DNA of 64,000 nt from Nonomuraea dietziae (GCF_014195505.1 NZ_JACIBV010000001.1:2232001-2296000); one strand, 5' to 3'; numbered from the stretch's first letter, positions 43,001 through 51,954 are shown. A program made the numbers and translations. Notes: generated from the sequence alone by a model not told the origin.

Positions 43001-44969
43001 ACGCAGAAGGGAGCGACCCAGGAGAGGGCGACTCCGGAGAGAGCGAGCCCGATTCCGACCCTGGCGCGGAAGGGGGCGACACCGAAGACCCAGCCTCAGG
43101 ACGCGCCGACTCAGGAGACGACGACGCGGAAGAGGACGACGAGGGAAGAAGCGACTCCGGAGAGAACGAGCCCGAATCCGACCCCGGCGCGGAAGAGGAC
43201 GACACCGAAGACCCAGACGCAGGACGCGCCGACTCCGTGAAGGGCGACGTGGCGGAGGACCGAGGGAGGGATGCGGGAGGCGCCGGTGGGGACGGGTGCG
43301 GGGCGAGAGGCGGGGTCAGAGCGGCCAGTGCCGGCGAGAGGGGGGCGGCCGCGCGGAGGCGGGTCACCATCTCGGTGTGAGCCGCGTCGAGCTCGGCCGT
43401 GAGCCGGTCGCGGCGTTCGATCGCTTCGAGGCGGGCCGTGGCGGACGCGAGGGCGGCCTCGGCGGCGGGGATGCGCGCGGCATCGAGCCTCGCCTGTGCC
43501 GCGGCCTCGTCGGCCGACCTCACCAGGCCGGGCAGCACCTCCAGCCTGGAGGCGATCGCTCGTTCCCTGGAGGACAGGGTGGCGATCTCGTGCTCGGCGG
43601 CCCGGCGGTCGCGGTGGAGCTGGGCGAGTCTGGTCTCGTCGACGAGGAGCTCAGCGATCTTGGAGATCTCGCTGAGCCTCTCACGCTCCATCTCCGCGAG
43701 CATCCCGAGGTCGACCCCCTCAAGACCCCGAGGACCCACGGAGCCGGATGAGCCGAAGGGTCCGGACTGCCGGCCGGGCACAGGCCGCGAGAAGTTTTCG
43801 AACCCGGCAGGCCCGCTGAGGAGGGGGCGGGCGCGGGCCAGGGCGTCGGCGGCCAGAGCGCGGGCCTTGCCCGCCGTCTCGGCGCGCTGCCTGGCGGCGG
43901 CGATGAGCGGGAGCACCCTGTCGGCTCTGGTGGCCTCGTCGAGGATCGTGAGGAGGTCGGAGCGCTCCTCCGCGCGTTCGTCGAGCGCCCGTCGCAGCCT
44001 GGTCGCCTCCGCGTGACGGCGTTGCCTGTCGGCCAGGGCGGTCGCCTGCTCGACCCTGTCGCGATGCTCCCTGAGCGTGGCCTCCGCCGCGGACCAGGCG
44101 GTGGTGGTCTGGCCCGCGAGTGCCCTGGCCGCCTCGAGCAACAGGCCCGACCAGCGGAGCGGGTCGCTCTCCTGGGTGGGCGCCGCCTCGCCGTCGGCCT
44201 CGGGCCTGGGCGCGGGGACCACCCCGGCCACGGGCGCGGACACGGGCACGGGCACGGCGGATGGCGAAGCCGCCGAGGAGAGCGCGTGCAGCAGGGTCTC
44301 TCCCGCGGCCTCCTCCAGCCGTTTGACCGTGAACTCGACCTCCTGCCGGCCCTCCTGCGACTCCCTCCACGTCCGCTTGCGGTGCTCGGCCAGCCACGCC
44401 TCGGCCGCCGTGAACACCTTCACCGTGAAGAGCCGCTCCAGCAGCCGCCGCCGCTCGTCGCCATCGGCGCGCAGGAAGCGCGCGAAGTCGCCCTGGGGCA
44501 ACATCGCGACCTGGCAGAACTGGTCGGCGTTCATGCCGAGCAGCTGGCCGATCAGGTCGCCCGCCTCGTCGTGCCGGGTGGTCAGCCCCTGCCACTCCTG
44601 GCCGCGCACCTGTTCGGAGACGATGACCTTGGCCTTCTCCTCGGTGAACCCGGTGCCGCGCAGCTTCGGACGGGTCCACGAGGGTGAGCGCTGGATCCGC
44701 AGCGTGCGGCCCCTCAGCGTCACCTCCAGCTCGACCGACGGCCCCACGGACGGCGCGGCGTGGTCGCAGCGCAGGCTGCGCGCGCTGTTGCGCTGGCCGG
44801 GCACCACGCCGTAGAGGGCGAAGCAGAGCGCGTCGAGCAGGGTCGTCTTGCCCGCGCCCGTGGGCCCGTGGACGAGGAAGAGCCCTGCCTCGGCGAGAGC
44901 GTCGAAGTCGACGGTCTCGGTGCCGGGGAACGAACCGAACGCCGTCAGCGTCAGCCGGTGCGGCCGCAT
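40062..44969 (-). CDS. sbcC: SbcC exonuclease subunit (Rad50-like), with large low-complexity inserts
   Basis: A 1635-residue protein; typical SbcC is ~1000. Walker A is HGPTGAGKTTLLDALCFALYG (~34-54), the Q-loop region is MLPQGDFARFLRA, long coiled coils follow, the zinc hook CAVCGSPDHP is at ~858, and the signature LSGGESFITSLALALGLADV and Walker B IGTLFVDEGFGTLDED lie near the C-terminus. With SbcD it forms a nuclease that processes hairpins and breaks. Extra length comes from non-coiled inserts: ~230-280 (Pro/Val-rich), ~555-690 (Ser/Pro/Glu-rich, containing a 41-residue duplication) and ~1040-1210 (Gly/Val/Glu-rich). Start ATG 44969 abuts the SbcD stop. Confidence 0.95.
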   Translation of the reverse strand: MRPHRLTLTAFGSFPGTETVDFDALAEAGLFLVHGPTGAGKTTLLDALCFALYGVVPGQRNSARSLRCDHAAPSVGPSVELEVTLRGRTLRIQRSPSWTRPKLRGTGFTEEKAKVIVSEQVRGQEWQGLTTRHDEAGDLIGQLLGMNADQFCQVAMLPQGDFARFLRADGDERRRLLERLFTVKVFTAAEAWLAEHRKRTWRESQEGRQEVEFTVKRLEEAAGETLLHALSSAASPSAVPVPVSAPVAGVVPAPRPEADGEAAPTQESDPLRWSGLLLEAARALAGQTTTAWSAAEATLREHRDRVEQATALADRQRRHAEATRLRRALDERAEERSDLLTILDEATRADRVLPLIAAARQRAETAGKARALAADALARARPLLSGPAGFENFSRPVPGRQSGPFGSSGSVGPRGLEGVDLGMLAEMERERLSEISKIAELLVDETRLAQLHRDRRAAEHEIATLSSRERAIASRLEVLPGLVRSADEAAAQARLDAARIPAAEAALASATARLEAIERRDRLTAELDAAHTEMVTRLRAAAPLSPALAALTPPLAPHPSPPAPPASLPRSSATSPFTESARPASGSSVSSSSAPGSDSGSFSPESLLPSSSSSASSSPESARPEAGSSVSPPSAPGSESGSLSPESPSPGSLPSASGSPASGVLEGGSAAGGLLERRQGDGHLVGAQGADPVGDIRAGRLWRAVKEEARRVERTLGDQLATLEGLRADESRLAELDERLAVLEAELSALAERELAARAAADDLPAALHEVAGQLAEARAAAGRLPSATAACDAAASGLATAGRRQELEEEAEAARDAYGAAVETAQALRDRLQEIRQARIEGMAAELAAQLSDGAPCAVCGSPDHPAPAAPASIAYAADDESEAQAAYDAALAERQSADSVLSSLSSRLDELAGAPTVAEAEAELAALSDELEALTALASQEEGLERAAQRLESEFEQALDQLHDTERRLTEARTAREGLAGERARVLARLDEARGEDASLGARRERLGGEIISLAELAECAERVGEIAARLDDALTALASLLASAPGPHTSRPPDPTTAPGTRTDSASDAGASRFRADRAEGETGRGWTVSVERCAGVDEVPVEGAGEWAVSAEGGAGVGGVPVEGAPGVGSGWVVSAEGGADVPATPVAARDGVEGDGASGEPMGRAEAGDASDQRAGGDAAVGKTSSESDGDAEAGGTWAEAPVEAVRVDREWVEGVRVVAERELARLRRAADTYPGLAGSAGELADEQVRLGAAFRELGVALAACRTRVEELGAEAERLAERILVARGQDATLVARLERLKEEAQLLREAHEATQAAMSAAAEHRDAVQAAEEAARQAGFLDAGDVLPAVRTQEEKEEKAERLRELDARHAAVTRTLADPELVAAAAQPPQDLAALEAEREQAEREHTALASARDRAERRVSRLAELHEELTACLGRWQPAADRHRLAERLAALTSGTSGDNQWSMSLSSYVLGERLRQVVDAANERLDHMSGGRYQLQHDLRKTAGARGRAGGGLGLRVLDGWTGVDRDPATLSGGESFITSLALALGLADVVTAEAGGAEIGTLFVDEGFGTLDEDTLDGVLDILDGLRDGGRAVGIVSHVAELRTRIPAQLRVAKTRKGSTLSVIAG
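43030..43275 (-). repeat. 123-bp (41-codon) tandem duplication inside sbcC
   Basis: The block beginning GACTCCGGAGAGAGCGAGCC at 43030 recurs at 43153 with few mismatches, through GACACCGAAGACCCAG and GGACGCGCCGACTC. The period of 123 bp is 41 codons, so the duplication is in frame and lengthens a Ser/Pro/Glu-rich insert in one coiled-coil arm. Confidence 0.75.
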
Positions 44970-46082
44970 CTAGACCAGGACCTCCTTGATCCTCGACGCC
45001 TCGACGGCCTCGCGCAGCAGCCGCTCCTCCATCGGGTCGGCGGGCTCGCCGCGCACCTCGCGGACGAAGTCGAGCGCCACCTCCGCCTCGGGCCGCCCGC
45101 TCAACGGGGCGGCGGGAGCGCCGGGCACGGCGCCCTGCGGGTCGAAGGCGAGCGCCAGCGTGTGCGGGAAACGGGCCCTCAGCCGGTCCATCGCGGCCTT
45201 GGGGCGGACGGGGTCGGTGAGCGTGACCTGCAGCCAGTGGTCCTCGCGGTCGGCCAGCGACGGGTCGGTCAGCAGCGACTCCAGCCGGCCGCGCAGCCGC
45301 CCGACAGGGCGGGGCACGGGGGCGGGGACGAAGTCGGCCTCGGGAGAGCCGACCGTGACCAGCCACGAGCCCTTCACGTGGTCGGCCTCGGAGAAGGAGT
45401 AGGCGAGCGGCGAGCCCGAATAGCGCACCGAAGGCGACATGCGCTGGCGGCCGTGCAGGTGGCCGAGGGCGACGTAGTCGATGCCGTCGAAGAGGGAGAG
45501 GGGCACGTGGGCCACGCCGCCGACGCTGATGTCGCGTTCGCTGTCGCTGGCCGCGCCGCCTGCGACGAAGGCGTGGGCGAGCACGACCGAGCGGCGCTGC
45601 CGTACGAGAGAGGACCTGACGCGCGCCATCGCATGGGACAGGGCCGCGGTGTGGCTGCGCTCGGCCAGATCCCAGGGGCCGCGCACCAGCTCGGGCTCCA
45701 GGTAGGGGATGCCGTAGAAGGCGACGTCGCCGATGAGCACGGGCTCCCACGCGCGCGAGGGGTCGGTGCGCAGATGGACGCCCGCCGAGTCGATCAGGTC
45801 GGCGCCGAAGCCGAGGCGGCGCGCGGAGTCGTGGTTGCCGCTGATCATGACGACGCGCGCCCCCGCGCCCGCCAGCCGTCGCAGCGCCTCGTTGCACAGC
45901 GCGACCGCGTCGACGGAGGGCAGCGCCCTGTCGTAGACGTCGCCGGAGACCGCCACCACCTCCACCTTCTCGGCCCTGACCGTCTCGACCAGGTGGTCGA
46001 CGAAGGCCGCCTGGCCCTCGATGAGGCTCTCGCGGTGGAAGGACCGGCCGAGGTGCCAGTCGGAGGTGTGCAAGAGGCGCAT
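44970..46082 (-). CDS. sbcD: SbcD exonuclease subunit (Mre11-like)
   Basis: A 370-residue calcineurin-like phosphoesterase. DWHLG near the N-terminus, SGDVYD, ISGNHDSARRLGFG, VLAHAFV and LGHLHGRQ supply the five metal-binding blocks of the Mre11/SbcD active site. The C-terminal capping domain follows. It forms the SbcCD complex with the Rad50-like product of the next gene, whose start abuts its stop. It is a Mn-dependent nuclease acting on hairpins and blocked ends in the cytoplasm. Confidence 0.96.
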   Translation of the reverse strand: MRLLHTSDWHLGRSFHRESLIEGQAAFVDHLVETVRAEKVEVVAVSGDVYDRALPSVDAVALCNEALRRLAGAGARVVMISGNHDSARRLGFGADLIDSAGVHLRTDPSRAWEPVLIGDVAFYGIPYLEPELVRGPWDLAERSHTAALSHAMARVRSSLVRQRRSVVLAHAFVAGGAASDSERDISVGGVAHVPLSLFDGIDYVALGHLHGRQRMSPSVRYSGSPLAYSFSEADHVKGSWLVTVGSPEADFVPAPVPRPVGRLRGRLESLLTDPSLADREDHWLQVTLTDPVRPKAAMDRLRARFPHTLALAFDPQGAVPGAPAAPLSGRPEAEVALDFVREVRGEPADPMEERLLREAVEASRIKEVLV

Positions 46083-46189
46083 GAGGCAGGAAGCTAACAG
46101 CTTCCACCGACATTTATCATGGGCGCCGGTGAGGCCGCCGGGAGTAGGCTAGAAGATCAGCGGGCAAACCAACTCACATGGGGAGGCCG

Positions 46190-47683
46190 ATGCCCACCGG
46201 CCGAGGCACATTGAGCGTGGCCGTCGGCTTGGTGCTGATGGCTCTCGCGACGGTGGGCTACGCCCTGCCTCCGGCCTTCGACCCCCCTCCGCTCACGGCC
46301 GATCCGGTCTTCCAGTCGCTGCCCCCGCAGCCCGCTGTCGAGCGGCGTCCCGTGGCGGCGACCGGCTCCTTCCGCACCGAGCGCTTCTCCATCCGCGCCG
46401 AGCACCAGTGGCTGCACGGCACGATCAGGGTGCCGCTGAGGCCAGGCAGGCACCCGGCGATGGTGTTCGTGTCGGGCTCGGGCAACGGCTCGCGCGAGGA
46501 GTTCACGCCGCAGGCGGAGTTCCTGGCCAGGGCGGGCGTGGTCACGCTCGCCTACGACAAGAGGGAGATCGGCTACGACTTCCGCAGCAGGGACTTCGGC
46601 CTGCTCGCCGACGACGTGCTGCGGATGGTCGGCCACCTGCGCGCCAGGCCGGACGTCGACCCTGCCCGCACCGGCGTGTGGGGGGTCAGCGAGGGCGGCT
46701 GGGTGGTGCCGATCGCCGCGGCCAAGAGTTCGGCCGTCGGCTTCATCGTGCTGGTCTCCTCCCCGAACGTCTCGCCGCTGCGCCAGGTCGCGTGGGCGCT
46801 GAACGAGCAGCTGCTGCGCCTGCGCGCGCCGATCGGCGCGCGCGACCTGCTGACCAGGGCCATGGGCGGCGTGGGCTTCAACTTCCTGCGCTACGACGCG
46901 CTGCCCGCGCTGCAGGGCGTCAGGCAGCCCGTCCTCGCGCTGTACGGCACCGCCGACCCCTCGATCCCCTTCGTCGAGAGCACCGAGGCCCTGATCAAGG
47001 GCCTGACCGCGGCGGGCAACGACGACTACACCATCCGCTATCTCGACAGGGCCGACCACGCGATGCGCATCAGCGGCGGCCCCTTCACCCCCGGCTACCT
47101 CGACACGCTCGGCAACTGGATCCTCGGCCTGCCCGACACCGCCAAGCCCGCGCTGCACCTGGCGGGGGCCACGCCCGTCCAGCGCTTCGCGGCCAGCGAC
47201 GTGCCGGCCGCCCCCTGGTACGCGGGGGGCGCCATGCTGGGCCTGACGATCTGCCTGGCCGCGGTCGGCTACGTCGCGGGGCCCGTGGCCGTGATGTTCG
47301 TGAGGCTGCGCGGTCGCCACACGACGCTGGAGGAGACCAACGCCAGGCTGTGGCCGCCGATCAGGCGCAGGCTGCACAGGATGGTGTGGACGGGCCTCGG
47401 CCTGCTGGCCGCGGTGCTCGCCTTCATCATGCTGCTGGTGATGTTCTCGATCAACCAGGCGGGCGCGTGGCCCGCCGTGCTGGCCGGGTGGCTGGTGGTC
47501 AGGGCGCTGGCCGTCCTCATGCTGCTGCAGGAGGTGACGGCCGTGGCGGCGGTGGTGTCGGGGCTGCGTGAGGGCATGCGGCCGAGCAGGTGGCAGCACG
47601 TGGCGATGGCGGGCGTGCTGGGCGGCACCGGGCTGCTGCTGGTGGCCGCCGCCTACTACGGCCTGTTCGCCATCCCCTGGTGA
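46190..47683 (+). CDS. Membrane-associated alpha/beta hydrolase
   Basis: A 497-residue protein; ATG 46190 follows GGGGAGG, preferred over ATG 46178. An N-terminal hydrophobic segment (~8-28) precedes an alpha/beta-hydrolase domain. GSGNGSREEF gives the oxyanion region, GVWGVSEGGWVVPIA the nucleophile elbow (GxSxG), a late acid lies near LYGTADPSIPF, and His is in RADHAM. About four C-terminal transmembrane segments follow (~345-495). Similar proteins are annotated as dienelactone-hydrolase-like or acyl-CoA thioesterase-like; the substrate is unknown. Its TGA stop is back-to-back with the stop of the next gene. Confidence 0.87.
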   Translation: MPTGRGTLSVAVGLVLMALATVGYALPPAFDPPPLTADPVFQSLPPQPAVERRPVAATGSFRTERFSIRAEHQWLHGTIRVPLRPGRHPAMVFVSGSGNGSREEFTPQAEFLARAGVVTLAYDKREIGYDFRSRDFGLLADDVLRMVGHLRARPDVDPARTGVWGVSEGGWVVPIAAAKSSAVGFIVLVSSPNVSPLRQVAWALNEQLLRLRAPIGARDLLTRAMGGVGFNFLRYDALPALQGVRQPVLALYGTADPSIPFVESTEALIKGLTAAGNDDYTIRYLDRADHAMRISGGPFTPGYLDTLGNWILGLPDTAKPALHLAGATPVQRFAASDVPAAPWYAGGAMLGLTICLAAVGYVAGPVAVMFVRLRGRHTTLEETNARLWPPIRRRLHRMVWTGLGLLAAVLAFIMLLVMFSINQAGAWPAVLAGWLVVRALAVLMLLQEVTAVAAVVSGLREGMRPSRWQHVAMAGVLGGTGLLLVAAAYYGLFAIPW

Positions 47684-48601
47684 TCACCCCTGGACGTAGG
47701 CGCGCGTCCAGCGGTCGATCTCGTCGAAGACCTGCTTGCGCACGGGTTCGGCCGACAGCACGAGGTCGTGGATGCCGTCGCGCACCCGCACGCAGGTGAC
47801 GTGCGGCCCGATCGAGGTGGACCACCTGGCGATCTGGCGCGGGTCGAGCACGATGTCGGCCGAGCGCGCCTCGGGGCTGAAGTCGCGCACCCTGAGCCCC
47901 GCCGCGGCCGCGAGCACCAGCACGGGCACGTCGACGACGAGCCCCCTGTGCAGACGGCGCTGCGCCCTGCGGATGGCGGCCAGCCAGGTGGCGTGCACGT
48001 CGAAGCCGCCCAGTGGCTTGAGCTCCAGGTCGAAGTCCCACTCGCCGCCGTGGTCGCGGTGGATGCTCTGGCCGTACGCGGTGCTGACGCCCAGCGGGAG
48101 CGGCCTGGTCGTGTAGGACAGCGGCGTCTTGAGCAGGTCGGCGGCCAGCCTCAGCGGGTAGGGCACGTTGAGGTCGAGGAAGGGGCTGTTGAGCACGAGC
48201 CCCTGGACCAGGCCCTTGCCGCGCGCCCTGTCGGCCCAGAGGGCGGCGACCAGGCCGCCGGTGGAGTGGGCGTTCAGCGTGAGCTCGTCGTGGTCCTTCC
48301 TGATGAGGCGGACGGCCTCGTCGATCTCGGGGAAGTAGTCGGTGACGCTCCTGATCAGGCCTCTGGTCTGGTGGGGCAGCAGCGACCTGCCGTACTTGCG
48401 CAGGTCGAGGGCGTAGAAGTCGACGCCCCGCTCCAGGTAGAAGTCGGCCAGGTGATCCTGGAAGAAGTAGTCGGTGAAGCCGTGCAGGTAGAGGACCGCG
48501 CGGCGGGAGCCGGCCGTCCTGGCGAGCAGGGTGGCGACCACCTCGCCCTCGAAGTCGGACGGCAGGCGCAGGACCGTTGTCTCGTACACGTCAATCACCA
48601 T
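47684..48601 (-). CDS. Alpha/beta hydrolase (serine aminopeptidase/lysophospholipase-like)
   Basis: About 305 residues from ATG 48601 (GTG 48598 possible). AVLYLHGFTDYFFQDHLADF carries the oxyanion HGF, FYALDLRKYGRSL the strand typical of Hydrolase_4, LNAHSTGGLVAALW the nucleophile elbow (HSTGG), and the catalytic His is in DGIHDLVLS. Close in style to actinobacterial monoacylglycerol-lipase-like enzymes. It overlaps the upstream crotonase by ~11 bp on the same strand, so the two are coupled, perhaps in lipid or acyl-CoA turnover. Confidence 0.88.
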   Translation of the reverse strand: MVIDVYETTVLRLPSDFEGEVVATLLARTAGSRRAVLYLHGFTDYFFQDHLADFYLERGVDFYALDLRKYGRSLLPHQTRGLIRSVTDYFPEIDEAVRLIRKDHDELTLNAHSTGGLVAALWADRARGKGLVQGLVLNSPFLDLNVPYPLRLAADLLKTPLSYTTRPLPLGVSTAYGQSIHRDHGGEWDFDLELKPLGGFDVHATWLAAIRRAQRRLHRGLVVDVPVLVLAAAAGLRVRDFSPEARSADIVLDPRQIARWSTSIGPHVTCVRVRDGIHDLVLSAEPVRKQVFDEIDRWTRAYVQG

Positions 48602-49448
48602 AGGGATTGGCCGGCCAGAACGGCACATCGGCTTCGCTGACCTTCATCGTGAAGCGGGCGGGCCGCTTCTCCAGGAAGGAGGTCACGCCCTCGACCGCGT
48701 CGGCGGCCCCGCCCAGCTCGGCCATGAGCCTGGAGTCCGCGGCGTGCGCCTCCCAGGGGGAGGCGGCCGACAGCCCGGACCACATCAGCCGCCTGATCGC
48801 CGCGACGGAGACACCCGAGGTGTTGTCGGCGATCTCTCGGGCCAGCGCGTAGGCGGCGGGCAGCAGCTCGTCCGCGGGACAGACCCTGGAGACCAGCCGC
48901 CCCTCCAGCGCTTCGGCGGCGGGGAAGAGGCGTCCTGTCGCCGCCCACTCCATGGCCTGCGAGATGCCCACGATCCTCGGCAGGAACCAGCTGGAGGCGG
49001 CCTCGGTGACGATGCCGCGGCGGGCGAAGACGAAGCCGAACCTGGCTCCGTCGGCGGCGATCCTGATGTCCATGGGCAGCGTCATCGTGACGCCGACGCC
49101 GACGGCGGCGCCGTTGATCGCGCCGATGACCGGCTTGAGGGAGGCGGCGATGCGCAGCGCGACCGTGCCCCCGCCGTCGCGGGGGGCGCCGTCGACGCTC
49201 TCGCTTCGCCCGTCGTCGGCGCGGCCGAAGGTCTCCCCTCCCCCGCCGAGGTCCGCCCCGGCGCAGAAGGCCCTGCCCGCCCCCGTGACCACCACGGCCC
49301 TGACGGAGTCGTCGGCGTCGGCCCGATCGAAGGCGTCGATGAGCTCGCTGCGCATGGTGAACGTGAACGCGTTCAGCCGTTCGGGGCGATTCAATGTGAG
49401 GGTGGCGATGCCGTCGGTCACGCCGTACTCGATCTGAGTGAAGGACAT
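48591..49448 (-). CDS. Enoyl-CoA hydratase/isomerase (crotonase) family protein
   Basis: A 285-residue crotonase. LNRPERLNAFTFTM, the oxyanion-hole segment GRAFCAGADL and PVIGAINGAAVGVGVTMTLPMDIRIAA are clear. The region after it (FGFVFARRGIVTEAASSWFLPRIVG) has the Glu pattern of active enoyl-CoA hydratases. A 20-residue Gly/Asp-rich stretch follows GADLGGGGE. The product acts on acyl-CoA thioesters in fatty-acid or amino-acid degradation. A palindrome lies just before its start. Confidence 0.93.
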   Translation of the reverse strand: MSFTQIEYGVTDGIATLTLNRPERLNAFTFTMRSELIDAFDRADADDSVRAVVVTGAGRAFCAGADLGGGGETFGRADDGRSESVDGAPRDGGGTVALRIAASLKPVIGAINGAAVGVGVTMTLPMDIRIAADGARFGFVFARRGIVTEAASSWFLPRIVGISQAMEWAATGRLFPAAEALEGRLVSRVCPADELLPAAYALAREIADNTSGVSVAAIRRLMWSGLSAASPWEAHAADSRLMAELGGAADAVEGVTSFLEKRPARFTMKVSEADVPFWPANPYGD

Positions 49449-49450
49449 GA

Positions 49451-49467
49451 ACCGAATGTTATTCGGT
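49451..49467. promoter_or_regulatory. Operator candidate ACCGAAT-N3-ATTCGGT
   Basis: A perfect 7-bp inverted repeat with a 3-bp spacer, beginning 3 bp upstream of the crotonase ATG. TetR-type regulators of acyl-CoA metabolism bind similar palindromes, but no regulator gene is adjacent. Confidence 0.5.
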
Positions 49468-49572
49468 CGACAGGATTTGCTGGATGTTCATCCGGTTATA
49501 GGCGGATATTTCGTAATGGCTCCGTAAGCTCCCGTCGGCCTACGACGGACCGGATGGGGAAGCAGGTTACGC

Positions 49573-51018
49573 GTGACGGACAGGACGAGACCCGCCGGAT
49601 CGGGCGCGGTGCTGGGCTGGACGCTGCTGTCCGCCGTGGCTCCCGGCGCGGCGCATCTGCGCGCCGGATGGCGCAGGACGGGTCTCGCGCTGCTGGGCGG
49701 ATACGCCCTCCTGCTGCTGGGCGTTTTGTGGCTGGTGCTGGCGGCCGACGGGGATTTGGCAGGCTGGCTGATCCACTCCAGCGCCTGGCTGACCGCGGCC
49801 ATGGCCGCCGCCGCGGTGCTCGGCCTCGGATGGTTCGCCCTGGTCGTCCACTCCTTCCTGGTTCTCCTGCCCGGCCGCCTGCCTCAGCGGGGACAGCTCC
49901 TCACCGGAGTCGCCGCCGGGCTCCTGTCTGTCGCCGTCGTCGTGCCGTTCGCCGCGACCGCGCAGCTCCTGTGGGTCTCGGACAGGACCATCGACAGCGT
50001 CTTCAACCAGCCCACCGAGCCGCAGGCCGGCGAGCGCGAGCCGGCCGACCCGTGGGCCGCGCGCACGAGGGTGAACCTCCTGCTGCTCGGCGGCGATGCC
50101 GACGACAACAGGACCGGCGTGCGGACCGACAGCATGAACGTCGCGAGCATCGATGTGAAGACCGGCAACACCGTGCTCTTCAGCCTGCCGCGCAACCTGG
50201 AGAACGTGCGCTTCCCACCTGGCAGCCCGATGGCCAAGCGCTTCCCCGACGGCTTCAGGCTCCCCACCGACGCCGCAGGCGGCCGCAGTGACCTGCTCAA
50301 CAGCGTGTGGGAGTACGCCGACGCCCACCCCGAGATCTTCGGCGGCAGGAAGGGACAGGGCGCGCAGGCGCTGATGGACACCATCGGCTACACGCTCGGT
50401 CTCGAGATCGACTGGTACGCGCTGGTCAACATGTGGGGCTTCGCCAGGCTCATCGACGCGATCGGCGGCGTCACGATCCACGTCGAGCAGGACGTGGTGT
50501 TCGGCAAGTACAACGAGGGCCTGGTCAAGGCGGGCACCCGCAAGCTGAAGGGGGCCGACGCGATGTGGTACGCCCGCTCGCGCACCTTCAGCGACGACTT
50601 CACCCGCATGCGCAGGCAGCGCTGCGTCATGGGCGCGCTGCTCAGGGAGGCCGACCCCACCACGGTGCTGACCAGGTTCAACGGGATCGCGCTGGCCACC
50701 AAGGAGCTGGTGCGGACCGACATCCCCCGCCCGATGCTGGAGCACCTGGTCCCGCTGGCGCTGAAGGTGAAGAACGCGAAGGTCACCAGCGTGCAGTTCG
50801 TGCCTCCGCTGATCAACACCGGCTACCCGGACTGGGCGAAGATCCGCACCGTCACCGCCAAGGCGCTCAAGGACTCGGTCACGCCGAAGCCCGTCGTCGC
50901 CTCCGCCGCGCCGTCACCGTCGGCCTCGCCGCCGGCCTCCGCCAAGGCGACGCCCAAGCCGAAACCCAGTGACGTGGCGGCTCCGAAGGACCTCACCGAC
51001 GGCTGTGGCACGTTGTAG
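49573..51018 (+). CDS. LytR-CpsA-Psr (LCP) family cell-wall ligase
   Basis: A 481-residue protein from GTG 49573. About four N-terminal transmembrane segments (residues ~12-140) precede the extracellular LCP domain: NLLLLGGDADDNRTGVRTDSMNVASID, SLPRNLENV, MWGFARLIDAIGGVTIHV and WYARSRTFSDDFTRMRRQR, which carry the conserved Arg/Asp residues that bind pyrophosphate-lipid substrates. The family attaches secondary wall polymers to peptidoglycan. The Pro/Lys/Ser-rich tail (~440-475) may span the wall. Its 3' end overlaps the convergent sugar-kinase gene by 26 bp. Confidence 0.93.
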   Translation: MTDRTRPAGSGAVLGWTLLSAVAPGAAHLRAGWRRTGLALLGGYALLLLGVLWLVLAADGDLAGWLIHSSAWLTAAMAAAAVLGLGWFALVVHSFLVLLPGRLPQRGQLLTGVAAGLLSVAVVVPFAATAQLLWVSDRTIDSVFNQPTEPQAGEREPADPWAARTRVNLLLLGGDADDNRTGVRTDSMNVASIDVKTGNTVLFSLPRNLENVRFPPGSPMAKRFPDGFRLPTDAAGGRSDLLNSVWEYADAHPEIFGGRKGQGAQALMDTIGYTLGLEIDWYALVNMWGFARLIDAIGGVTIHVEQDVVFGKYNEGLVKAGTRKLKGADAMWYARSRTFSDDFTRMRRQRCVMGALLREADPTTVLTRFNGIALATKELVRTDIPRPMLEHLVPLALKVKNAKVTSVQFVPPLINTGYPDWAKIRTVTAKALKDSVTPKPVVASAAPSPSASPPASAKATPKPKPSDVAAPKDLTDGCGTL

Positions 51019-51954
51019 CGCTCTGCTCGGTGATCAGCGGGTCCAGCTCCGACCGCCAGGGCGGGTCGGCGCCCACGCGGGTGCAGGTGATGGCCGCGAC
51101 GCGCTGAGCGTAGGTGAGCGCGACGGTCAGCGTGTCGGCGGAGATCGTGGCCAGTCGCCGCCTGGACAGGCTCTCGGTCGTGTCGAGGGCGGCCAGCAGG
51201 CCGGACATGAAGGCGTCCCCCGCGCCGACCGTGTCGGTGACCCGCACCCGTTCGGCGGGCAGGTCGACGGTTCCGGCCGGTCCTGCGGCGTGGACGCCGT
51301 CCGCCCCGCGCGTCACCACGACGATGCTCGGCCCGCGGCTCCTCCAGCGGGCCGCGAGGGCCTCGACAGGCTCGTCGGGAGCGAGCCATGCGACGTCGTC
51401 GGAGCTGACCTTGATCAGGTCCGCCAGCGCGATCCAGCGCTCCAGCCGCTCGCGCAGGCGCGCGGGGTCGCGGGCCAGCCGTGGTCGCAGATTCGGGTCG
51501 AAGGTGACGGCGCGCATGGGCCGCTCCCGCTGGAGCAGCAGCTCCAGCGTGTCGCCCATGCCGGGTACGGCGAGCGCGAACGACCCGCTGACGTGCAGGC
51601 AGCGGGCGCGTTCGGGCAGCGCGGCCGGCAGCCGGTCGGGGCGCCAGGCGCCGTCGGCGCTGCCTTCGACGTAGAAGGCGTACTCGGCCCCGCCCCTGGC
51701 GTCGAGGGTGACGACGGCCAGCGTGGTGGGCTCCTCGGCGGGTACGGCGAGGCCGAGGTCGACGTGCGACCGGGTCAGGTGCGCGCGCAGCAGGCCGCCG
51801 AACCCGTCGTCGGCCAGCCGGGCCAGCAGGGCCGCCTCGGCGCCGAGGCGGCCGAGACCGACGGCGACGTTGGCCGGGCTGCCTCCTGGGCGGGGCAGGT
51901 AGGCGCCGTCCTGCCTGGGCACCAGGTCGATCAGTGCCTCGCCGCAGGACACGA

